Assembly (NCBI GenBank): GCA_001543395.1
Contig: LPNG01000006.1
Coordinates: 1-64,000, forward strand
DNA length: 64,000 nucleotides
Origin: Candidatus Alcium sp. F082
Lineage (GTDB): Bacteria; Bacteroidota; Bacteroidia; Bacteroidales; F082
Direction of reading: 5' to 3'
Positions within the stretch are counted from its first letter, which is position 1. Each line of letters starts with the position of its first letter. Of this stretch, positions 57,282 to 64,000 are shown in pieces. The position numbers were made by a program, and so were the translations under genes. The notes beneath the pieces were generated by a model. The model was given only the letters and a program-made list of their open reading frames with translations, did no database searches and had not been told where the DNA came from.

Positions 57282-59231
57282 ATGGCCATACCAAGAGAGA
57301 CAGTGGAGCAAATCCTGCAAGCCGCTCACATTGAGGAGGTTGTAGGCGAGTTCGTCACGCTGAAGAAGCGTGGGTCGAACCTGTGGGGCAATTGTCCTTT
57401 CCACAATGAGAAGACGCCATCGTTTAGCGTCAATCCAGCGCGCAACATCTTCAAATGCTTCGGCTGCGGCAAGGCGGGCGACTCGGCCAAGTTCCTCATG
57501 GAACACGAGCATTTCACCTATCCCGAAGCGCTGCGTTATTTGGCCAAGAAATACAACATCAAAATCGAGGAGAAACAACAGACTGCTGAGGAGATCATGC
57601 AGCAGAGCATCCGCGAGAAGATGTTCAATATCAACGAGTTTGCCGACAAGTATTTCGTTGATACGCTGTGGAATACCGATGAGGGCAAGACCATAGGCCT
57701 TGAGTATTTCCGCGAGCGCGGTTATTTCGACCCTATCATCCAAAAATTCCATCTCGGTTACAATCCTGCCAAATGGGACGCCTTTACCGAACATGCCAAG
57801 AAAAACGGCTATTCAGAAGAGTTGCTGGAACAAATCGGTCTGTCTATCATAGGCAACAACGGCCTCTACGACCGCTACCATGGCCGTGTGATGTTCCCCA
57901 TCCACAGCCTCACAGGGCGCGTCATTGGTTTTGGTGGACGTATCCTCGTCAACGACAAGAAAAGCCCGAAATACCAGAACTCGCCCGAGTCGGAGATCTA
58001 CGACAAAAAACAGACGCTCTATGGCATCTATTTCGCAAAAAATGCCATTGCCCGTCAGGATGAATGCATCCTCGTGGAAGGTTATTTCGATGTGTTGCGC
58101 ATGCACCAAATCGGCATCGAGAATGTGGTGGCCAGTAGCGGTACCTCACTGACTATGGAGCAGATCCGCCTCGTGAAGCGTTACACGAAGAACATCACCA
58201 TGCTTTATGACGGCGATGCGGCGGGTATTCATGCTGCCTTGCGTGGCACCGACATGATCCTCTCAGAGGGGATGAACGTCCGTGTGGTGGTGCTGCCTCC
58301 CGAACACGACCCCGACACCTTTGGCAAGGAGTTTTCGGTAGAGTATGTCAGCAACTACTTGAAAGAAAATGCGAAAGATTTCATCCGCTTCAAGACAGAA
58401 TTGCTGTTAAAGGACGCTGAAAAAGACCCTATCAAGCGCGGACAGGTCATCCGTGACATCGTGGAGACCATCTCCGTCATCCCCGACAGCATTTTCCGCA
58501 TCACCTACGTGAAGGAATGCAGCCGCCTCTTGGACATGCCCGAGCAGACGCTCACCAACGAGCTGAATAAGATTCTCAGGGCGAAGTTGAAGAAAAACCT
58601 GGGTATCGAGGACAATGTGGTTCCCGAGCCCGATACCACCACGCCCAAGCAGGAGGAGACCGTCGAGGACCAACTGCCAGCGGGTTATTATCAGGAACGA
58701 GAACTGGTTAGGCTGCTGCTCATGTTCGGTAAGGAGATGATTGTTGACGAGCGTACGGACGAGCAAGGCGAGAAGGTGTATGAGCAAGTCTCTGTCGCTC
58801 AACAGATTATCGATGACTTGAAAATGGATGGATTTGTGTTCACCAATGTCGTCAATAAAAAGATTTTTGACATCTTTGACAAAGCCCTTGACGAAGGTTA
58901 CATCCCTGATGATCAGGTTTTCACGTCGAACGAGGATGAAACCATCGCCCAATTGGCCGCCGACCTGCTCTTTTCACCTTACAAGCTTGACCAATGGGAT
59001 AAATACAGCATCTTTGTAACCCAGGAAGAGAACAACCTGAGAAACACTGTATTATCTTCGCTTTACCGCTACAAGGACCTCATCATCGAAGAGCGTCGCA
59101 AGGCCGTCGAAGAGGAGTTGAAAAACGCCACGGAAGCCGCTGACCAGATGATCCTGCTCAAACAAAAGAAAGAACTTGACGATATCCGCAAGCAAATAAA
59201 TAAGGAGTTGGGTATTGTCATAGCAAAATAA
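57282..59231 (+). CDS. dnaG: DNA primase DnaG
   Basis: The 649-aa protein starts with a zinc-binding domain (CPFHNEKTPSFSVNP, KCFGCGKAGDSAKF). A primase core contains the Toprim motifs LVEGYFDVLRMHQIG (catalytic Glu) and TMLYDGDAAGIHAA (Asp-Gly-Asp). Its C-terminal helical region (from about residue 460) is the helicase-interaction part and is poorly conserved, as usual. It makes RNA primers at the replication fork. ATG 57282 follows the -7 box by 16 nt. Confidence 0.95.
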   Translation: MAIPRETVEQILQAAHIEEVVGEFVTLKKRGSNLWGNCPFHNEKTPSFSVNPARNIFKCFGCGKAGDSAKFLMEHEHFTYPEALRYLAKKYNIKIEEKQQTAEEIMQQSIREKMFNINEFADKYFVDTLWNTDEGKTIGLEYFRERGYFDPIIQKFHLGYNPAKWDAFTEHAKKNGYSEELLEQIGLSIIGNNGLYDRYHGRVMFPIHSLTGRVIGFGGRILVNDKKSPKYQNSPESEIYDKKQTLYGIYFAKNAIARQDECILVEGYFDVLRMHQIGIENVVASSGTSLTMEQIRLVKRYTKNITMLYDGDAAGIHAALRGTDMILSEGMNVRVVVLPPEHDPDTFGKEFSVEYVSNYLKENAKDFIRFKTELLLKDAEKDPIKRGQVIRDIVETISVIPDSIFRITYVKECSRLLDMPEQTLTNELNKILRAKLKKNLGIEDNVVPEPDTTTPKQEETVEDQLPAGYYQERELVRLLLMFGKEMIVDERTDEQGEKVYEQVSVAQQIIDDLKMDGFVFTNVVNKKIFDIFDKALDEGYIPDDQVFTSNEDETIAQLAADLLFSPYKLDQWDKYSIFVTQEENNLRNTVLSSLYRYKDLIIEERRKAVEEELKNATEAADQMILLKQKKELDDIRKQINKELGIVIAK

Positions 59232-59239
59232 AAAAACCG

Positions 59240-59247
59240 TATTTTTG
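59240..59247 (+). promoter_or_regulatory. -7 promoter box for map
   Basis: TATTTTTG, 8 nt after the dnaG stop, gives a leader of about 15 nt to ATG 59267. Confidence 0.6.
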
Positions 59248-59266
59248 CAGCCAAAATAATAGCATT

Positions 59267-60121
59267 ATGTTTACCATGCGTAGAAGATGGCGTGTGCCGG
59301 CCGGACAGGAACCGACAGCATTGGACAAAAAGGTGATGGCGATGGAGGCCAAAGGCGCTTTGGTACCCAAACGCAGCCTCATCCGCACCCCCGAAGAGAT
59401 TGAAGGCATCAGAAAGAGTGGCGTCATCAATACGGCCATCCTCGACCTCGTGGGCGAGAAGATCCATGCGGGTATGAGTACCTTGGAAATCAATGACCTG
59501 GTGCATAACTACACCATCGAGCATGGTGCCCTCCCGGCCACCTTGGGCTACGAAGGCTACCCCAAGAGCGTTTGCGTCTCCATCAACGAGGTGGTCTGCC
59601 ACGGCATCCCTTCTGCCAAGGAAATCCTCAAGGAAGGTGACATCGTCAATGTGGACTGCACCACAATCTTAAACGGTTTTTATGCCGACGCCTCGCGCAT
59701 GTATGTCATCGGTCAGACCACGGCCCGCAAGCAGAAGCTGGTCGATGTGGCCAAGGAATGCCTCTATGTAGGCATGGAAGCCGCCAAGCCTTTTGGTTTC
59801 GTTGGCGACATCGGTAACGCCATCCAACAACACGCCCATAAGAACGGCTTCAGTGTGGTGCGCGACCTCTGCGGCCACGGTGTAGGCGTCAAGTTCCACG
59901 ACGACCCTGAGGTGCTGCACTACGGAAAGAAAGGCACGGGTATGCTACTCGTCCCCGGCATGGTGTTCACCATTGAGCCGATGATTAACATGGGCACATG
60001 GAAGGTCTTCATCGACAAGGCCGATGGCTGGACCGTCATCACCGAAGACGAACTGCCCTCAGCCCAGTGGGAGCACACCTTCTTGATGACCGAGACAGGA
60101 TTGGAAATCCTGACACATTAA
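59267..60121 (+). CDS. map: Type I methionine aminopeptidase
   Basis: The 284-aa enzyme has the metal ligands in VNVDCTTILNGFYADASRMY (two Asp), CGHGVGVKFHDDPEV (His), FTIEPM (Glu) and QWEHTFLMTE (Glu). A basic N-terminal extension of about 40 residues (MRRRWRVPAGQEPT, then KKVMAMEAKGALVPKRSLI) precedes the catalytic domain; I recall the same extension in other Bacteroidales MetAPs, where it may touch the ribosome. It removes the initiator Met. ATG 59267 is kept; ATG 59276 is an alternative. Confidence 0.93.
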   Translation: MFTMRRRWRVPAGQEPTALDKKVMAMEAKGALVPKRSLIRTPEEIEGIRKSGVINTAILDLVGEKIHAGMSTLEINDLVHNYTIEHGALPATLGYEGYPKSVCVSINEVVCHGIPSAKEILKEGDIVNVDCTTILNGFYADASRMYVIGQTTARKQKLVDVAKECLYVGMEAAKPFGFVGDIGNAIQQHAHKNGFSVVRDLCGHGVGVKFHDDPEVLHYGKKGTGMLLVPGMVFTIEPMINMGTWKVFIDKADGWTVITEDELPSAQWEHTFLMTETGLEILTH

Positions 60122-60127
60122 AGCTTT

Positions 60128-61738
60128 TTATTTCTTTACGGTAATCTTTTCTTGACACACCCTTCCATCAGCGGCGGTGAGGCGCAACACATACAAGCCT
60201 TCTGCCCAATCGCTGACATTGATTTCATTTGCATTTTTGAGGGTCTTCACCAACTGACCCAAAGCATTGAAAACCTGCACTTCAATAGGATCAAAGCCTT
60301 GGATGTTTAACACTTCCGATGCAGGATTCGGATAAACCGTCAAGGTTACCGAGCCCGTCGAAGAGCCGTTTTCTTCAACCGCATCATATCCCGTTTGGAA
60401 CGCCCTTGGTTGTCCCGATTCAATCCAAGTGCCATCGTCAAACTCACAGGCAAACATATACTCATAATAGGTGTCTTCCTCCAAGCCCTCAAGCACAGCC
60501 TCCACATAGCCGTCGGTGGGCACGTCAACCTCAATCCATTCGTTTTCATCCCATTTCAAGTACTTGAAATACGCCCTCGCAAAATGGTCGTTGCCTTGAT
60601 GGATCCATGCCGACAGTTTGGCAGAATGCGGGGTAATGTCGGAGGCATCATAGAGGATGAAACTCGCCAAGCCATGGATGGGATAGCCGTTGTTGCTGCC
60701 ATTGTCCATCACGAAAGCATGCGAGCTTTGGTCGAGTTGGTTCTTGAACTGCTCGGTCTTCATCTCGTCGGAGGTCATGCCCGTGCCATAACCATTGTTG
60801 CCGCCTGCAGAAGTCAAGAAGAAACAATTGCTGACATTGATTGCATTTTCGCCCTTAGTCGGGTCGATGGGACTGACCATGCCAAAGATGCCGCCCGACG
60901 TGCCACCGCTGACCTGCCCGACATTGTAGCATGAATAGATAGACACTTCCGCCGACTCCACCGTGGCGGCCAAGATGCCACCCGAGATGCCCATCAGCAC
61001 GGCACTGGCGTTGATGGCACCCGTGTTATAACAACCTTGGATAGAAGCACTTTCACGCGCGAAGCAAACCACACCGCTTGCCACGGCGGCACCCATGAAG
61101 TTGCTATTCGTCACCGTCACCGTTGCCGACGACGCGCATTGCACCACCCTACCGTCCTGCACTCCTGCCACCACTCCGGCAGCGCCACAGAACGTACCGC
61201 TATTAGTGACACTGACCGAGCCCGAGAAGCTGCATCGGTAGACCAAAGCACCGGCCGCAATGCCGCCCACTACACCCGCAGCACCCATACCCGTGGAGAT
61301 GACCGTGCCACTCACCGAAAGATTGCTGACATAATGGTCTTCACCACCTACAGCGGCAAACAAACCCGTCAAATCGGCATTGGACTGGATGCGCAGATTC
61401 TCAATCTGATGATAGCAACCATCAAAACGACCTGCGAAATAGAAGCCATTCATACTGTAATTCACATTGCCAATAGGCGTCCAATCGAGGTTGTTCAGGT
61501 CGAGATCGTCGGTAAGCAGAAAATACTCGTCCTCGAAAACGCCCTGTCCTGAGGATTGATAGCCCTCGTTAACTTTCTCTGCGAGATAGGCCAAATGGGC
61601 TGCCGTCTCAATGAGATAGGGATTGTTCATTGTGCCGTCACCTTGGGACCAAGGCTCCGATGAGCCGTCCCATACACTGGTAGCCATTAGATTGAATGTC
61701 AATGCGATGGCAAAAACGGAAAGTAGAATTTTCTTCAT
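60128..61738 (-). CDS. GLUG-repeat T9SS cargo protein
   Basis: The 536-aa protein has a signal peptide (MKKILLSVFAIALTFNLMA). A GLUG-type beta-solenoid covers residues about 25-330 (GTMNNPYLIETAAHLAYLAEK, shown in part; GVVGGIAAGALVYRCSFSG; GISGGILAATVESAEVSI; GGTSGGIFGMV). A fibronectin-like domain of about 90 residues (SDITPHSAKLSAWI, YYEYMFACEFDDG) and an intact type A sorting domain (LTVYPNPASEVLNIQ, VQVFNALGQLVKTL, EGLYVLRLTAADG) follow. A diverged family A repeat (60344-60367) is read as GSSTGSVT right before the sorting domain. Domain order matches the frameshifted protein at 14537, whose C-terminal signal is broken. Surface adhesion is a guess. Confidence 0.83.
   Translation of the reverse strand: MKKILLSVFAIALTFNLMATSVWDGSSEPWSQGDGTMNNPYLIETAAHLAYLAEKVNEGYQSSGQGVFEDEYFLLTDDLDLNNLDWTPIGNVNYSMNGFYFAGRFDGCYHQIENLRIQSNADLTGLFAAVGGEDHYVSNLSVSGTVISTGMGAAGVVGGIAAGALVYRCSFSGSVSVTNSGTFCGAAGVVAGVQDGRVVQCASSATVTVTNSNFMGAAVASGVVCFARESASIQGCYNTGAINASAVLMGISGGILAATVESAEVSIYSCYNVGQVSGGTSGGIFGMVSPIDPTKGENAINVSNCFFLTSAGGNNGYGTGMTSDEMKTEQFKNQLDQSSHAFVMDNGSNNGYPIHGLASFILYDASDITPHSAKLSAWIHQGNDHFARAYFKYLKWDENEWIEVDVPTDGYVEAVLEGLEEDTYYEYMFACEFDDGTWIESGQPRAFQTGYDAVEENGSSTGSVTLTVYPNPASEVLNIQGFDPIEVQVFNALGQLVKTLKNANEINVSDWAEGLYVLRLTAADGRVCQEKITVKK
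60344..60367 (+). repeat. Family A repeat inside a coding region, diverged copy
   Basis: GGTTACCGAGCCCGTCGAAG followed by AGCC differs from the consensus at a few bases. On the coding strand it keeps the same frame, giving GSSTGSVT before the sorting domain. Confidence 0.7.
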
Positions 61739-61757
61739 GGTTTTCGGATTTTCCGTG

Positions 61758-61816
61758 CAAAGTTATAAAACATTTCGCCGAAAAACGCGTTATCTCCTTA
61801 TAAATTCGTAATTTTA
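61758..61816. promoter_or_regulatory. Divergent promoter region, GLUG protein / porZ
   Basis: The minus-strand TAACTTTG (61758-61765) serves the GLUG protein. TAATTTTA (61809-61816) is a weak plus-strand -7 candidate for porZ, 20 bp before ATG 61837. Confidence 0.45.
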
Positions 61817-61836
61817 CGGCCAAATTGTTTACCTCT

Positions 61837-64000
61837 ATGAACAAACTGAGATCTACCCTCCTCATAGCCGCATGGCTCATCTCCACTTTCGCCATCGCCC
61901 AAGAAGGCGTCTCCATCGGCAACTGGCGCACCCATCTGCCCTACCAGAAAGTCATCGCTGTTGAGCCTGTCGGCAGCAAAATCTATGCAGCCACAGAGTT
62001 TGAGTTGTTTTACTACGACACGCAAGACAACTCCATCAACATCAAGAACAAAATCAACGGGCTGTCGGATATCGGCATCAGCACCATACGCTACAACCAT
62101 AGCCAACGCAAGCTCTTCATCGCCTATACCAATGCCAACGTCGACCTGATCTGCTCCGATGGGCGCATCAAGAACATGAGCGACATCAAAGACAAAAACA
62201 TCATGGGCAACAAGAGCATCAACAACGTCTTTTTTGACGGTGACCTCGCCTATGTGGCTTGCGGCTTTGGTATTGTGGTCTTTGACTTGAAGAAAGAAGA
62301 GGTTAAAGACACCTATTACATCGGAAACCAAGGTGATGCCGTGAATGTGACCGATATCGCCTTCTTCAACAACCGCATCTATGCCAGTACCGACGACGGT
62401 CTGTATTATGCCTCACTCGACGCACAAAACCTGGCCAACTATGCAGCCTGGCATTTCGACAACACCTTGATCCATCCTCATCTGGCCTACACCGAGATGG
62501 AGGTGTTCAATGGGCAGCTGCTGATCAATTTTGACGGTGGCTTTAATGCCGACACGGTTTTCGTTCATAACGGCAGCCAATGGGGTTACTTCCACAAAGA
62601 CGAAGTGACACAAAGATATGAGCTGCGCGCCTATAACGACCGCCTCATCATGACCAACCGTTACGGGATCAAGGTCTATGACCGCAACAACAACGAGATT
62701 CACAACTTCTTCTCGCCTGGCGGCAACATCGTCCCGCTTTCGACTGCCGTTGACCAAAACGGAGACTACTGGATTGGCGACAGCTCACGAGGCCTCATAA
62801 AGACTAGCGACGGATGGAACAACATGGACGTGAAGCCCAACGGACCCGCCTCAAAGAATGTCTTTGAACTTCAAGCTTTTGGCGACCAAGTATGGATTGC
62901 CACAGGCGGTCATGCCGCCAACTGGGGCAAACGTTATATGGCAGAAGGTGTCGCCCGTTTTGACGGCATGTGGACCATCTTCAACCGAACCACCCTCTCC
63001 GATTTCGACCAATACTCCGACTTTGTCTGTACCGCCACCGACCCCAACGATCCCACTGTCACTTACGTCGGCACCTGGGGCTATGGCGTCTTGAAATTCA
63101 AAAACGATGCATTGGAAGAGGTGTACAACGCCGACAACAGCACCCTTGACTACTGGGTGCAAGACCATAACCTCATCAACATCAGCGGCTTGGCCTTCGA
63201 CAGCAAAGGCAACCTCTGGGTGGCCAACACAGGCGCCGTCAAAGCTCTCTCGGTGATGGATCGCCACGGCATCTGGCGCGCCTACAACCTGGGTGGCAGC
63301 CTTAGCGGCATCGATATCGGCACCATGCTTGTCGACGACAATGACTACAAATGGATCACCCGACGCAATGGTGAAGTCATCGTCTTCAACGACAACGGGA
63401 CGCTCGACAACACCGCCGATGACCGCACGATGAACCTCACCACCGCCAAAAACCACGGCAACCTGGCTGGGTCGGTCACCTGCCTCATCGTCGACAACAA
63501 TGGCCGCGTGTGGGCGGGTTCCGACAAAGGGCCTTGCCTGTTTGAGGACTCGAAAAAGATCTTCAACAGCTCCGACTATGATGCCACACAAATACGTGTG
63601 CCCCGCAACGACGGTACCGACCAATATGACTACCTGTTTGCCGGATCCAGCGTGCTCTCCATGGCCACCGTGAAAGGCACCAACCAGATTTGGTTTGGTC
63701 TCGAAACGGGTGTCTACCTGATGTCGTTCGACGGCAAACCCAAACAGATCCATCATTTCAACACCAACAACAGCCCCTTGCTCGACAACGCGGTAAACAC
63801 CATGGCCATCGACAAGAGCGGTGAGGTGTTCTTCGGCACCAGCTCGGGCATCATCTCCTATAGAGGCGAGTCGGCCACTCCTGAGCCTCATGTCAGCAAT
63901 GTGGTGGCTTATCCCAACCCCGTCAGGATGGGCTATAATGGATATGTCGGCATCAAGGGTTTGGTCTCCAACTCCCTCGTCAGAATCACCACTGTCGACG
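61837..64000 (+). CDS. porZ: T9SS component PorZ (beta-propeller), 3' end outside the window
   Basis: The frame stays open for 721 codons to the window edge. It has a signal peptide (LLIAAWLISTFAIAQ). The PorZ start GNWRTHLPYQKVIAV is followed by repeated propeller blades (GDLAYVACGFGIVVFDL, NRIYASTDDGLYYASL, NGDYWIGDSSRGLIK, GNLWVANTGAVKALSV, NGRVWAGSDKGPCLFE, GEVFFGTSSGIISY). The region after the propellers (VVAYPNPVRMGYNGYVGIKG) matches the PorZ C-terminal domain. In P. gingivalis PorZ is part of the surface attachment complex with PorU, PorV and PorQ and delivers anionic LPS to cargo. The stop codon is not in the window. It is divergent from a T9SS cargo gene. Confidence 0.85.
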   Translation, partial: MNKLRSTLLIAAWLISTFAIAQEGVSIGNWRTHLPYQKVIAVEPVGSKIYAATEFELFYYDTQDNSINIKNKINGLSDIGISTIRYNHSQRKLFIAYTNANVDLICSDGRIKNMSDIKDKNIMGNKSINNVFFDGDLAYVACGFGIVVFDLKKEEVKDTYYIGNQGDAVNVTDIAFFNNRIYASTDDGLYYASLDAQNLANYAAWHFDNTLIHPHLAYTEMEVFNGQLLINFDGGFNADTVFVHNGSQWGYFHKDEVTQRYELRAYNDRLIMTNRYGIKVYDRNNNEIHNFFSPGGNIVPLSTAVDQNGDYWIGDSSRGLIKTSDGWNNMDVKPNGPASKNVFELQAFGDQVWIATGGHAANWGKRYMAEGVARFDGMWTIFNRTTLSDFDQYSDFVCTATDPNDPTVTYVGTWGYGVLKFKNDALEEVYNADNSTLDYWVQDHNLINISGLAFDSKGNLWVANTGAVKALSVMDRHGIWRAYNLGGSLSGIDIGTMLVDDNDYKWITRRNGEVIVFNDNGTLDNTADDRTMNLTTAKNHGNLAGSVTCLIVDNNGRVWAGSDKGPCLFEDSKKIFNSSDYDATQIRVPRNDGTDQYDYLFAGSSVLSMATVKGTNQIWFGLETGVYLMSFDGKPKQIHHFNTNNSPLLDNAVNTMAIDKSGEVFFGTSSGIISYRGESATPEPHVSNVVAYPNPVRMGYNGYVGIKGLVSNSLVRITTVD

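Noticed and set aside
62851-63891. Minus-strand open frame of 346 codons at the right edge
   Set aside because: It is antisense to porZ, which stays open across the whole region and has recognisable propeller blades and a C-terminal domain.

Overview
The window is chromosomal DNA of a member of the Bacteroidales (phylum Bacteroidota), probably an uncultured anaerobe from a gut or rumen-like habitat. Four kinds of evidence agree. Promoters follow the Bacteroidota -7 consensus TAnnTTTG with almost no Shine-Dalgarno sequences. Six proteins end in type IX secretion (T9SS) type A sorting domains, and PorZ, a T9SS component, sits at the right edge. Bacteroidota-specific families are present (DUF3098, DUF4249, S46 dipeptidyl-peptidase, GGGtGRT protein, carboxypeptidase-regulatory-like TonB receptor). 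The family or genus cannot be fixed from the window. No rRNA, CRISPR array, transposase, prophage or plasmid gene was seen; there is one tRNA gene.

Layout. 1-5.3 kb: a secreted YD-repeat protein, an Ig-like envelope protein, and a NifU-like/GGGtGRT pair. 5.3-8.7 kb: L,D-transpeptidase, rlmN and an acyl-CoA carboxylase beta subunit. 8.7-14.3 kb: housekeeping run ftsX-DUF3098-uppP-truB-queA-glyS. 14.5-20.6 kb: two tandem T9SS cargo genes with identically frameshifted sorting domains, then a membrane-spanning TPR regulator coupled to the second. 20.7-28.3 kb: AsmA and a lipoprotein, omega-amidase-like nitrilase, tadA, a ClC chloride channel and exonuclease III. 28.3-31.4 kb: tRNA-Arg(CCU), then an accessory stretch with two duplicated Rhs fragments around a small AT-rich membrane protein and another T9SS cargo. 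31.4-37.9 kb: an MBOAT/SGNH/SGNH acylation cassette, a MATE exporter and a small orphan gene. 37.9-47.5 kb: DPP11-like peptidase, BspA-like LRR protein, DUF937 protein, and a beta-barrel/S41 peptidase/TonB receptor/DUF4249 cluster. 47.7-64 kb: metG, polA-rluA-mnmA, a GH92 mannosidase, dnaG, map, a GLUG-type T9SS cargo and porZ (cut by the window end).

The strongest unexplained signal is a dense population of short palindromic repeats (at least six families, more than 20 copies). One family (C) has a constant core running from GTCATTCC to GAATCT, flanked at each locus by perfect or near-perfect inverted arms whose sequence differs from locus to locus. Several repeats lie in frame inside real genes: one family is read as the same peptide GPSTGSG (or GSSTGSV) in four different proteins, and DNA polymerase I alone holds three different families. 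Other notable signals are putative leaderless genes with an exact 4-nt promoter-to-start spacing, three divergent promoter pairs with -7 boxes only 12-13 bp apart, and the twin frameshift in the tandem T9SS genes.

Functionally the region mixes core information processing (polA, dnaG, metG, glyS, truB, queA, mnmA, rlmN, tadA, map) with envelope and secretion functions (uppP, ftsX, AsmA, Ldt, MBOAT/SGNH, T9SS cargo, PorZ, TonB receptor) suited to a surface-active, peptide- and glycan-using anaerobe. No stretch longer than 300 bases lacks a gene; shorter gaps are mostly promoters, terminators and repeats.
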